Origin: Physcia stellaris
Lineage: Eukaryota > Ascomycota > Lecanoromycetes > Caliciales > Physciaceae
Direction: 5' to 3'
Length of the DNA: 64,000 bases
Assembly: GCA_018902385.1 (NCBI GenBank)
Contig: JABSSW010000028.1
Location: 1 to 64,000, forward strand
Part shown: positions 34,347-45,536 of the stretch, piece by piece
How the letters are laid out: each line of letters starts with the position of its first letter
Numbering within the stretch: position 1 is the stretch's first letter
Translations under genes and position numbers: made by a program
Notes under the pieces: model-generated
Databases searched by the model: none
The model's input: only the letters and a program-made list of their open reading frames with translations
Told to the model about the DNA's origin: nothing

Positions 34347-35939
34347 ATGGACTTCCTCCAGGTTCGAGTAGCCTTTGATCTAGACGGAAGTTCGCTAATG
34401 CTAATGGGTCTTATAGCGCCTAGGACGCTTCCTTGACAGGCCACAGTTCCCATGGAAGAAAATAATCGTGGGTTTCTCGCTGGCACAGTATATATTCGAG
34501 GGCTACCTCTCTCTGCGTCAGTACAAAGTCTTGCAACAAACGAAGCCTCCGAAGGCGCTCTCAGGAGAAGTGACGCAGGATGTCTTTGATAAAAGCCAGG
34601 TGCGTCGACTGTATTCTCGATAGGTTTTGGATCTCTAATCATACGAGCCATGTTTAGGCGTACGGACGCGCCAAGTCCAGGTTTGGGCTGGTGTCATCTC
34701 TGTACGGACAAATCCAAAACTACAGTATCATTTACTACGATGTACTCCCTAGACTATGGGCCCTCACGGGATTCTGGCTCGTTCGCTATTTCCCCGCGGC
34801 CTACACTGGCGAAATTATGCACACCCTCATCTTCTTCTTCACCTTCAACTTCATTACTTCCACACTAAACCTGCCAATATCTTTTTATAGTACCTTCGTA
34901 CTGGAGGAGAAGTTCGGCTTCAATAAGCAGACATTGAAGCTTTGGATAACAGATATGCTAAAGGAACAGGCCTTAATGGTGGCCTTCGGTGCACCTTTGT
35001 TGAGCGGGTTCCTTGCTATCATCCAAAAAACCGGAAACAGCTTTTTCTATTATCTTTGGCTCTTCTCCATTGGGGTACAAATCTGCGCGATTACCGTATA
35101 CCCAATACTGATCTTGCCGTTCTTCAACAAGCTGTCGCCGCTCCAGGAAGGCCAATTGAAGACATCTGTGGAATCTTTGGCGAGGAGACTTCAGTTCCCG
35201 CTTAAAGAGCTTTATGTCATCGACGGTAGTAAGAGGAGTGCTCACAGCAACGCTTACTTTTATGGGCTGCCCTGGAAGAAGCACATCGTCATCTACGATA
35301 CGCTCATTGAAAAGAGTGAAACCGAAGAAGTCGTCGCAGTACTGAGCCACGAACTTGGTCATTGGAGCTTGGGCCACACCACAAAGCTGTTCGGCATTGC
35401 TCAGGTATGGCCGAAAAAACTGGTGCACCAATGACTCTTGACTGACATTCACAGCTCCACATGTTTTATATTTTCGCTCTTTTCTCTGTGTTTATCAACA
35501 ATCGGTCTTTGTATCAGTCCTTTGGCTTCCATAAGGAATTCCCCATAATTATCGGCTTCATCTTGTTCTCTGATGCTCTGACACCAATGGATACTATCGT
35601 AAAGCTTTTAATGAATATTCTCAGTCGGACATTCGAATTTCAGGCCGGTATACTTTCCAGCTCTCCGCTTCTGAGACGATCGGTATGCTAAATTGCTTTT
35701 CAGATGAATTTGCCGTAAAGCTTGGATATCCAAAGGAACTAGCTAAATCTCTCATCAAATTGCAAATCCAGAACCTCAGTACCATGGACGCTGATTGGAT
35801 GTACGCAAGTTATCATTTCTCGCACCCTATCCTACCAGAGCGATTAGGAGCTCTGGGTTGGTACGGCCATCAGGACAGCATGGACGGTAAGCGTGAGGAT
35901 AGTGCAACCCCTCTGAAAGCCTCGGATAGAGAGCTGTAA
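34347..35939 (+). CDS. STE24: CAAX prenyl protease Ste24 (M48 zinc metalloprotease)
   Basis: Five exons: 34,347-34,361; 34,417-34,599; 34,658-35,404; 35,455-35,647; 35,704-35,939; 457 residues, close to yeast Ste24 (453). Exon 1 is only five codons (MDFLQ). The zinc site HELGH is in VLSHELGHWSLGH (about residue 304), and the second-ligand region EFQADEFAV spans the exon 4-5 join. Multiple hydrophobic segments fit the ER or inner nuclear membrane barrel. In the family it removes the last three residues of prenylated CAAX proteins and makes a second cut in a-factor-type pheromones, and it clears clogged translocons. It lies divergent from ERG12 and convergent, 89 bp away, with the small basic protein gene. 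Confidence 0.94.
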
Positions 35940-36028
35940 AACAATAAAGCGTCGGAGGAAATTCCGTCTAGGCTAAAAGTAGCAATGGAGCGCGACAAGC
36001 CATTCGCAGTCCCGAAAAAAGCGTTGCG

Positions 36029-36619
36029 TTACTCTTTTGGATGCTTTTCCAATTGTTGTTTTGTGAGGACCGCCCTTCGGTCTTGTAACCTCCTCTCTTT
36101 CTTCTTTCGTTTCCTCGCATCTTTTTCGGTCGCGCTCTTGATTCCCTCGACCCAGACGTTCGGCACCCTAATGCCATCACCCTGGTCGCCGACTAGATTG
36201 TCCCTATCGCCCATTTCGCCCTGCTCGATGTCTTGCTGGCGATCAAATTCAGCCTTATCTTGCCACCCATCATGGTTGTTTGCTAAGCTGTCGTTGGCTC
36301 CATGAACAAGATCTTGTGATTCCAAATCTGTGCCATTTGGCTCGTCTCCGATATGGTGGTCCCAAGCCAACTCGGTAGTCAATTGCTCCCCTCTGAGCCC
36401 AGCTTCGACGCGTTGGAGGTTGTGCAGGACGAGACCCATCTGGTCGGTGCCGGAAGATGGCGTGACTGGTCCGGCCTCTGTAAGAAGGGCATTGGGATGA
36501 AGTGAGGCATCACTACCTGCAGCGGCTAAGTATTGGGAGAGAAGAGACAGAGCTCTAGAGGACGCGATCTGTCGAGTTGCACAATGTCGAAAAGGAGGAT
36601 GGCAATTGTATGTCGCCAT
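36029..36619 (-). CDS. Conserved small fungal protein, function unknown
   Basis: Single exon, 196 residues when started at the second ATG (MATYNCHPPFRHCATRQIAS); the frame is open five codons further (36,634). The N-terminal Cys/His-containing block and the following SSGTDQMGLVLHNLQRVEAGLRGE segment look strongly conserved in style: no low complexity, helical. The middle is acidic and Gln/Asp-rich. The C-terminus is a dense Lys/Arg run (ARKRKKKERRLQDRR) typical of nuclear or nucleolar proteins. I recall similar proteins in many ascomycetes but do not know a function. It converges with STE24 and diverges from the bL34m gene. Confidence 0.75.
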   Translation of the reverse strand: MATYNCHPPFRHCATRQIASSRALSLLSQYLAAAGSDASLHPNALLTEAGPVTPSSGTDQMGLVLHNLQRVEAGLRGEQLTTELAWDHHIGDEPNGTDLESQDLVHGANDSLANNHDGWQDKAEFDRQQDIEQGEMGDRDNLVGDQGDGIRVPNVWVEGIKSATEKDARKRKKKERRLQDRRAVLTKQQLEKHPKE

Positions 36620-36964
36620 GCTCCAGTAGCTCAAAGTACAAATTGCGCGGCAAAGTCGGCTGTTCTCATGATCACCCCTCCCATAGATCGCCTGAGAAGG
36701 ACATCAATGATTATCTCTATGAGTATGGAGTTTGGGTATTTGATGTAGTAGACTCGTACAACCGAAATACGGATACGTACCCTAATTCTCTTCAGGACTG
36801 ATTAGTGGCAGGAATAGGCGAGCTCGCCCTCTTCGGTCTAGCGGCATGGTACCTTACGTACCTTACTTGGTACAGCCATGACCGAGAAACTGCTCCGTAC
36901 TCGTGCTCCATTTGAACCCTCCCCTAAGCGACCAGTGAATCGGGCTTTATTCCAAATTGATGAT

Positions 36965-37408
36965 ATGGTTCGTCTTCAATCTTTGCGCGCTCACCCGCTA
37001 TTGTCCTTGATTCGAGATCACACGCGACCGAGACTACCACCCAGACTACCCGTCCGGTATGCTTGCCCAAGCTCAATAGGTCCCCGTGTCATTTCTAAAG
37101 CACGTATCAGATCTTTTGTGACAGGTAGATTCCTTCGCCCGGCGGTTGATCCGCGACACCCAGCGCTTTCAGCTCCAGATACAAGTACAATCAGTCCCAC
37201 TATATCTTCGCTAGATCTTCTACCTCGAATATCGACCCATCCTTCTTTAGCCAATGTACAGATTCGGTGCGGTCCGCGAAATACCTTCAACCCAAGCCAT
37301 ATAGTCAGAAAGAGAAGGCATGGCTTTCTTGCTAGGCTACGAACGAGGAAGGGAAGAGCGATATTGAAGAGGAGAAAACGCAAAGGCAGAACTACCTTGA
37401 GTCATTGA
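36965..37408 (+). CDS. MRPL34: Mitochondrial large-subunit ribosomal protein bL34m
   Basis: Single exon, 147 residues from this ATG. The last 45 residues ([20 protein letters not shown]...[13 protein letters not shown]) are the complete bL34 core, matching the bacterial pattern TFQPS.LKR.R.HGFR.RM...GR..L..RR.KGR. The N-terminal hundred residues are Arg/Ser/Pro-rich with almost no acidic residues near the start, as expected for a matrix-targeting presequence plus linker. An earlier in-frame ATG at 36,878 would add 29 residues, including acidic ones that fit a presequence less well; I therefore prefer 36,965. Confidence 0.88.
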   Translation: MVRLQSLRAHPLLSLIRDHTRPRLPPRLPVRYACPSSIGPRVISKARIRSFVTGRFLRPAVDPRHPALSAPDTSTISPTISSLDLLPRISTHPSLANVQIRCGPRNTFNPSHIVRKRRHGFLARLRTRKGRAILKRRKRKGRTTLSH

Positions 37409-37765
37409 AGGAATTAACTGTCACTCTGACAGCTGGATATTCAAGACAGAATAACTTCCGCCCCAACAAGGAGATGCTAAGCTTGCTCAAGCGTCGGATA
37501 CGACATCTTTGAAATTAAGAAACGCGGTGCTTGCGGCTGTCGGAGGGTCTTGACCATCGCTACCTCCATACAGGGCATATATGCACCGCGTATCCAGCTT
37601 CGAGAGTGACTCTAGATCATGTATCATATCTCCGCAATATTAACCTCGTGCTAGATAGATCCTTTGGACCTGCTGGTGATCTCCATAATCCCAAGCCCAG
37701 TCGACCTAAAACTATGTTGAAGACTCTCAGGGTTTGTTATTACAGACAATTTTACGCCTGTGATA
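37409..37765. other. Convergent intergenic region
   Basis: 357 bp between the stop codons of the bL34m gene and the M16 protease gene. Presumed 3' UTRs; nothing else seen. Confidence 0.5.
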
Positions 37766-40700
37766 TTAATCACTGTTTACAAGCTCGTCAGGCTCGCTCT
37801 CCGCTTCCGTTTCGCCCTCGTCGTTCTCATCGCCTTCATCGTCCTCATCATCACTGGCATCCGTTTTTAACCCATAGTCATCCTGAAAGGAGACTAGTGA
37901 TCTGACTTGAGGCTTGAAACCTAGTCTTGCAAAATCCTTCATTAATGACTCCTCCATGATCGGAGCACAAGTTATGATCAGATTCGAGTACTCAGGTTCA
38001 AAGACAGGAAGAACAATCTGTCTCATGACCTCCTTTATCTCGTCGATATTCACACCTCGTACCCTTTTCAACATCGTCTCGTTCCAGTCCCCTGGTAAAC
38101 CTCTGATGACCTGCCTTACAAAACTGGATTGCGCTGCACTTGCCATGGTAGCTTCGCCGTTGGCAAACGCTAGGACAATGCTACTAATAGCTCCCTCAAG
38201 TGCTAGTTCATCAAAAGATGTATGACCTGATACGTATTTGCTGACAACATCTTTGCTGGCGTAAAAAGCTTTGTATGCATCAGGCGAGCGGAAGACATCA
38301 AACGATATTTGCCCGGAGTCAGTATGCCGTGAAAAACTAGTGCCGTATGCGAGTCCTGTACCACGGACCGCGGTCCACAAGGGGCCTTCAACGGCATCTA
38401 GGTATGCGAGGGCGACCATGAGAGCTGGGACATTGGGATCCTCAAGCGACGACGGCCCCTTGGAAACGGATATTACAAATGAGGAATCAATCGTTGGCAG
38501 CGGAACGATGAACGCGGTGTTCCCAGGGGTTTTCCCCACATCGCTGAGCCGTGAGATGCGGGTCTCAAGAGGGTTCAATGGTTTTGATACATCCAAATTG
38601 GCTGTGAGATATTTCCAGGTGGAAACAGGGTTCAAGAGCTTTTCGATGTTTGCAATGACCAAGACGCGGAAATTAGAAAACTGGCAAAGTGCGGCACGGA
38701 TCTCCTCAAGCTGAGTGATTATTGTGCTTGGGGAATCATCGAGCAGGCGTTTGACTCGCTTGAGATAGACTGCACGTGTCAGTGTACCCCTAGCTCGAGT
38801 TATGGAAGACGGCTTGGTATTTATTGTATTTTCGACCGCGTATGCCATCTGCTCACGTTAGATTCGTCTAGAGAGCACTCAATGCAAAGGAAAAGTGTGC
38901 TCAATGCATGAAGTAAATGGTCAGATAAGAACACGATATGCTAGCCATGCTGGAACCTCGACCCAATTAGAATAGACGGCGAAGGATATGACAGATTTCA
39001 TAGTATCGACGTAAGAGATCTGCAACTCACACTGTTTCCGTCTCTCTTTTCTTCCGGTACCTCTGCTAGAAGTCTCGTTGTTGTAGCTCTGAGTCTCTGT
39101 AGCTCACGAAATTAAAATTCGTCAACCTACATCAAGGCGAAGACTCACAACTAGGTCAAAAATCCCATCCCATAGTAGATCTTTAAGCCATTTAACAGCT
39201 GATTCGTAGCGTTCAGGCTCGACTTGGAAGCGAATAACGATCATTTCCGGGTTAGACAAGTATGAGCCCGAGTCGATTCTATAAACCAATGGGTTTAGTG
39301 CCATGACTAACGAATGGAAATAGGGTATCACCTGTAGCTGACAGTATCTTTCTCCAGCTCCATTATTACTTGCTCGAATTGAACCGCTTTCCCGTCGCGC
39401 AGCAACGGCGAGTTGAAAAAATTCTCGAGATAGATTGAAAGTAGAGGTCTAAGCGGCACTGGAATCGTCTCTGTGCCCAACAGTAGCGTTAGGTGCACGA
39501 AATTAGTTTCAACATGCTCAAAATGAATGAATAGAGGAAGGTCCGCGTTATCACGGTCGATGATGTCTTGTATAGGATTTTCGGGGCGGCCAAGTTTTCT
39601 TGCAAGACCTGACCTTGCCGTCGTCGTAGGGATGAAGTGTATCGATGAAGTATCAGGCACTTTGAAACCTTTGATGATATTTTGAGGAATTTGCTGATCA
39701 TTCTCGGCTTTAGCCCAGGCGAGCTTCTCTTCTAAGTCTTTTAGCCCATTATCACCTAGGCGTTTCACTTGTGCAGCGATGCGTGCGGCTTCTTCGGATT
39801 TGAGTGATTTAGCTAGACTGAATACGCCTCCAATCAGCGAACTTATGTTAAGGCAGCTGTCTGTCATCATTTATTGGAAATATCATCACTTAATTGTACA
39901 GATAGCGAACCGAATTAGCTGGAAAAATGCTTACTGTTCAGACGGTCTACCAAGAATCGTTACACTGTGTGCCTCAGCTATCCAAGTCTTGAAGTACTCT
40001 CTCCACTGAATATCTGTCCAGGTTTCAAGGGTGTCATACTCTTTGAGCGTTTCTAGATCCTTCAAGGTCGAGCCGTCTCTACTACCGAATAAGAAGTCTT
40101 TGATTATGGAATCCGCGAAAACAGACCCAGAGCTTTCTGTCGCAGATTTGACTTGGCGCCTTTCGCGCTGAATGCAATCTTTGATATAGACAAGATCAAA
40201 TTCTGTCAGTGACGTTTCTTCTAGAAGTCTGAAGAATCGTGTAGCTACCTCCGACAGTCTGGCGGTGGCAACGCTACCCAGGCTAAACTGTATTACGGTC
40301 TCAGGTCGGGGCTCCGTCGAATAGTAGACTGCGCTAGCAAGGTGCTCTTTTTCCACAATTGTATTCTCAAGAACGGATGCAGATGACCCGGCTAGATACG
40401 TGAGAAGAATATTAAGCGCGGCAGAAGCTAGAGCGTCATTGCAGCTAGGCCCAAGGTAAGAGACTTGAATTTCTCCTGTTTCTTCATCTTCCTCCGGGAA
40501 TTCGACCGTCTCTATTAATGAACTTTTGAGTGGAGGAGTCGGCTTCGAATCAGTCCAAGGTCTCTTGAACGGAGCGTCCGGTGTTGGTATATCGTCAAAG
40601 ATGGATTCCTCGAAGCTGTCGAGTATACTTAAAAGACTTTCATGATCAATTTCACCCACTATAACTAGACAAAGGTTTTTCGGTTGGTACATCTCATGAT

Positions 40701-41310
40701 GGAATTGCCGTATGCGATCGGCGGTCAGAACACGCAAATGCTCCATCATACCTCCTGTCTCATATCTGAACCCAATGCCCTCCGGGTAAAGCAATCGCCT
40801 GGATTTGAGATCCATTAGCTCTCCCTGATTGTTTTGCACACCCTGCATTTCCGAATACACGACACCAGCATCCTGACCTTCACCGTTTATGTGGTGTACC
40901 TCTGTGTAGCAGCCAGAATCTGTTAATGTGGGAGCTACAATGTGCTCGAGATAAACGGGTAATATCCGTGCAAAGCCTTCCCATCCCGCGGTGTCAAGGG
41001 TGTAAGCCGTGTGATCTGTAGCCGTCCATGCATTCGTGGTAGAGTACGCTCTTGTCGCTAATTTATCCAAGACCCCCTTGTACCTGTAGCTTTTCGATCC
41101 CATGAAACAAAGATGTTCTAGAGTGTGTGGAGCCCCTGAGTCATCGTGGATTTCTGTTGCTAAAGCAAAATACCCCAAGACCTTAGGACCTTTTTGGTCC
41201 ACAACAACCAAGCTCAGTCCGGTTCTATTGGACCGGTATTGTGTCAACACACTCGGGGAATATTCTATTGGGAATGATTGCAGTCTCTTGAAATGTGTTG
41301 GAGGTATCAT
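37766..41310 (-). CDS. M16 family zinc metalloprotease (yeast YOL098C/SDD3-like)
   Basis: Five exons: 39,935-41,310; 39,332-39,817; 39,149-39,278; 39,031-39,096; 37,766-38,848; 1,046 residues, as in yeast YOL098C (1,037). The inverted zinc motif is HTLEH in GAPHTLEHLCFMG (about residue 62), and the third ligand lies in GVVYSEMQG about 75 residues later. The following repeats of the M16 fold include QFHHEMYQPKNLCLVIVG and the C-terminal half with AYAVENTINT. The last exon ends in a very acidic tail (DDEDDEGDENDEGE). The family is related to insulin-degrading enzyme and presequence protease; no mitochondrial presequence is visible here, so a cytosolic role is more likely. One splice acceptor (before RLRATTTRLL) was chosen over an earlier AG to keep alignment length. 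Confidence 0.87.
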
Positions 41311-42196
41311 GATGCCACGGAATGCCCTGGGGACCCTGCGACACGTGTCCGTTGCTTCAGGGTCTTCTTTTAATAGAAAGCACAGGTACAGGTTCCTCCT
41401 GAACGATTGATTAGTTACGCCATGCCCGGACTCAGTGTAAAGATCAGGTACAGATAGATTGAGACAAGGCCGTTACTCAGGGTGCTTGGATTCGGTATCA
41501 CTGCTCCCATATATACTGGAAGAAGTCAATACCACTAATGCTACCTACCATGGTATGAGGAGAAAACAGATTCCCAGTGCACATGGTAGTACTAGAGTAT
41601 AGAGAAGCATTGTTGCAGCGGGTGATGGACAAATCGACGGGTCTCAGCACATGCTACAAGATGACCGCTCTCTTCTTAAATTCTGAAACAAACGCTTGAC
41701 TACCTGTGTCACTGGATCGAAGGGGAAACGATTGAGAGATAAAGCGTAATGTCGATTGTGGATGACTGAGGTGAATGAGACGGCGGACCTATGAGCTTAC
41801 CTAGAGCGAACGAAAGAGATGAACCTTGCCCCAAATACCGCAGGAATTCAACGAGAGGAGGAAAAGGGCAAATTATGATTTAATGGAACTGAAGTACAGT
41901 ACTGGCTGGAGGAAGAGAGATTATCCGCAAGCGTGAGGAGACCAGCTGCAGCGGCTGGGCGAGTCAGGCAACCCTGTAGACGAATTATTGTGTGCTTCAT
42001 TCGAACCTGACTCTTCCCTGTATCGTCCATTATTATTAAAAATTGTGTCAACCTTCAGCGCGTTTTAATTTGATTGATTTGGGGTGTGAAGAAGTGTCCT
42101 CGGGAGGCTACGTAATAAACCGATGCACATCTACAGTATTGTACATACCTACGGACTATCTACGCCGCCGCCGCATTGCAAATCGGGTGTACCTCC
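41311..42196. promoter_or_regulatory. Divergent intergenic region of the M16 protease and ZW10 genes
   Basis: 886 bp between two start codons, expected to carry both promoters and 5' UTRs. No distinct element or coding frame is supportable. Confidence 0.45.
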
Positions 42197-44882
42197 ATGC
42201 CTTCAAAGATACCCGATCACCGTTATGGCCAGGCACTGCTTGACTCCGTCCAGAAAGGGAGCTACCCTGAGTCTGAAGAGATCATTTCCGCTGAGCTGCC
42301 TCCATCAGCAATACCTGGCATTCTGAACGTTCTGGAGCAAGCGCGCAATGATGTCAAGGTGTGCGCATTTGTCTAGGACATCGGCCACAAGCTTAGCACT
42401 AAGTTCTCGGTACAGGCAAATATTCAGAGGATCAGCAAAGACAGCGCTCAAGACATAGATGGCTGGATTTCCCAGGCTAAGCAGCTACGCCGCGACATTG
42501 AGCTTGCCTATGATACATCCAGCAGCATCGCAAGCGGTGTCGCCAATGCAGAGAGTATCCAGAATCAAGTAAGGGACGCAGCTAGTAAAGTTGCTCTTCT
42601 TGAAAGGGAGGTCGCGTTCACGGAGACACTGGTCCCCGTCTTTGAAGAAATCAGCAGACTCCGACAGCTCCTCGGCTCGATAGAACGAGCAATTCTGGAG
42701 GACCGTATTGTAGAAGTCGCCGACACATTGGTTCAAGCTGCTTCTGAGCTTGACGACATCCGAGCTAGGCACAACATACGCATAGCTGCGTGTCTTAAAA
42801 CAAAGCTTACCAGCCTTCACGAAGAGGTTGAGAAAAGCCTACTGTTCTACTGGAATAGGCTGCTGCATGTCGACGCGTCATTGTCAAGGATCACGGTGCA
42901 GCAAGCCACTCAATGTACGCAGTTGACTATTTATATTAATGGCTGCTAACGTTTACTAGACAACGCTGCTCATACCCTGAGTACAATTTCGAGCGCTCTG
43001 GACAAGCTTGGATTGCTTGAAGACGTTGTTTCAACGTTCTGCAAGAATTTTGAGAATGTCCTACTGCTTCCTCGGCTACAGAGGTGTCCTGACGGAAGAG
43101 TGAGGTCCATAGCCATAGACAAAGAAGAGTTGAAGGTCTCTGAACCGTCTGTAGAGCCAAATACGCGAGAGCTGTTCGACAACATTGCCGAGCTTGTCGT
43201 GTTTCTCGAAAAACATTTGCCACCGCCCGTTCTTCACCGTGTATCGGAGATCCTGATGCCTAGGCTAATTTCTCGAGTCCGATCACTCTGGCTTTCTTCT
43301 GCGGTGCCAATAGATCTCGAAGAAATGGAGGCTCTTCGGAGCACAGTGCAATCGGTGAACCAATTTGGAAATTTTCTTGAACAGCAGAAGTGGCCAGGTA
43401 AAGCCGAATTTGTTACTTGGGCGGAGGATATACCACGTTTCTGGCTAGACAAACGTCGCGAAGCTACTTTGAACCGAGTCCGGTTGTTACTTGCAGATGG
43501 ACCTACTGGAGGGAAAAGAGTTGAGCGTGTAGAAACGCAATTTGTTTCGCCAAAGGAAAGCATTTTTGCTGGCGTAGAGGCTGGGGAGGATTGGAATGCT
43601 GGGTGGTCAGACGACGAAGGTTCGGTTAGACTGCCTTTAGCGAGGGCCGTCACAGATCGCCCATATGACATAGAAGGAGATCAAGATGCCGTGGCGTGGG
43701 GCATTGATGAGATCAACAATGACGAAGCGCAATTACAAAAGCCGGAATCTCCCAACGACCGAGCGGACGATGCGTGGGGATGGGGTGACGACGAAGAGGC
43801 TGCGGAAGCCCCAACCGGTGCAAAGAGAACTCTATCAGATCCTGCAACGCCGACAAGTAATGGACAACTAGGACCAGCTTTAGTAACTGAAAGGGAGATC
43901 ACCCTGAAAGAGACCTTTGGCATCACGTCTCTTCCCACGGAAATCCTAGAAATTGTTACTCTCACGATCATGGATGCCGACTTGATGAAATCTCAGTATG
44001 TAAAGATTCTAACTTAGCTAAAATTCCGCTAATATCGATTTTAGGTATTCCCAATCACCTATCGCATCTGCTGCAACAGGGCTCTTTGATCTTCCACGCC
44101 TTGTACTCACCATTTACAGGGCTTGTGCAGCGGCTTCTTATTATACGAATCCAAGTGGAAACATGCTTCTTTACAATGACAGTCTGTGGCTTGCTGAACG
44201 TCTGCAGGAACTATCTCGGAAACAAGCAAAGACACCGCTTAACATTGTTGTGGATATAGAGGCCCTCTCCACGTTTGGTAGACGCGCTTACGGCAAAGAA
44301 ATGGAATCGCAGCGTACTATTTTGAGTGACTTGCTGGATGGTGCACAGGGGTTCGCTCAGTGCACAGAGCCGCCTTTCGCACAAAGCTGTGATCTGGCCA
44401 TCAAATCCGCTGTCGAGCGCCTCCGCGACGTTCATACGCAATGGGCGCCGATCTTGTCGCACTCAGCTTTGCTTCAATCGCTGGGTTCATTGCTCTCAAC
44501 TATGATCAACAAATTGATCGTGGACGTGGAGGACATGTCTAATATCTCGGAGCCAGAATCGCAGCGGTTGGCAGATTTCTGCAATCGCATAGCTAGCCTC
44601 GAGGACTTGTTTTTGCCGCAGGCAAGCGATCAGAGGTCGAAAGGAGCTGAGACGGTGATACCACTCACCGCGGTCTACACTTCTGGCTGGCTCAAATTTC
44701 AATACCTTACCAACATTCTTGAGAGCTCTTTAGCTGACATCAAATTTTTATGGGAGGAAGGAGAATTGAGCATGGAATTCGACGTGGATGAGCTGGTCGA
44801 GCTGATTGAGGCTCTGTTTGCAGACACGGAGCATCGTCGGCGTGCGATTGGGGAAATGCGTCGGGTTTCAGGCAGCAGATAG
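42197..44882 (+). CDS. ZW10/Dsl1-family tethering or kinetochore protein
   Basis: Four exons: 42,197-42,358; 42,416-42,914; 42,960-43,995; 44,045-44,882; 844 residues. The N-terminal 250 residues are helical coiled coil (SISRLRQLLGSIERAILED style), followed by a conserved helical body, an acidic Trp-rich disordered insert (WGIDEINNDE...DDAWGWGDDEEA) near residue 480, and a C-terminal helical domain with GWLKFQYLTNILESSLADI typical of ZW10. In animals ZW10 works both in the RZZ kinetochore complex and in ER-Golgi tethering; in fungi the Dsl1/ZW10 role in Golgi-to-ER transport is the safer inference. The acidic WGWGDD insert is a plausible coatomer-binding motif, as Dsl1 uses tryptophan motifs for that purpose. 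Confidence 0.85.
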
Positions 44883-45536
44883 CAGTTTTCTGAAGCAGTT
44901 GACAAGGTATCAGACATGACCGCTTGCTCTAATCCATCGCACATGGAACACTTGTACGGAAGTCTCGTGGCAAAGCTAGAGAGCTCAGGGTTGCGATGTG
45001 ATTCGGTAGGGTTACCTTGGCTTTGGCAATTGGCATGCACTTACTACATGTAGGCAAATTCACGTCGAGTACCTTAAGCGGAAATGGAAGGATAAGTACG
45101 CAGGGCATATACCACGTGCCATCCCTACGGTTGTTCACGCAGAATCAATCATTGAGCGTTGCTTGCCTTCATTCCTGTCTTTACATCTTGCTACATCTAG
45201 CTACATCTTGCTACTGCTGCTTCCTCGTGAGCACATCTGTGTCAGCATCACTCCGCCTTTGCATTCAGAAGTGTCTCCATCACACGACAGCTGTTCGTCC
45301 ATGTGACTGAATACAGCCAGATACCTCAAACAGAGACTCATCAATATGGAGAATGGGGCTGGACTTGACTGACAGACAACGCTCTGAAGAGTGCTTATGG
45401 TCTATTGGGCCTTGCTGCCTCTTGAAGCAAGCCTCTCTCGCCACGGAAAAGATCGAGCACCGAAACAACATGAACACATGGTAGCCCGACTTGGAAACGT
45501 AACCAGCTCCGAAGATTCTTTCTGCCTTTCCGCGCT
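44883..45536. other. Region upstream of the vacuolar transporter gene
   Basis: 654 bp. A small imperfect tandem repeat of CTACATCTTG/CTACATCTAG units lies at about 45,184-45,214. Otherwise presumed 3' UTR of ZW10 and promoter or 5' UTR of the transporter. Confidence 0.5.

Noticed and set aside
37766-41310. M16 gene as the mitochondrial presequence protease Cym1/PreP
   Set aside because: No presequence is visible, and the length, HTLEHLCFMG context and C-terminal acidic tail fit the YOL098C-like group better.
45184-45214. CTACATCTTG repeat as a functional array
   Set aside because: Only three imperfect units; likely simple slippage in a 5' flank.
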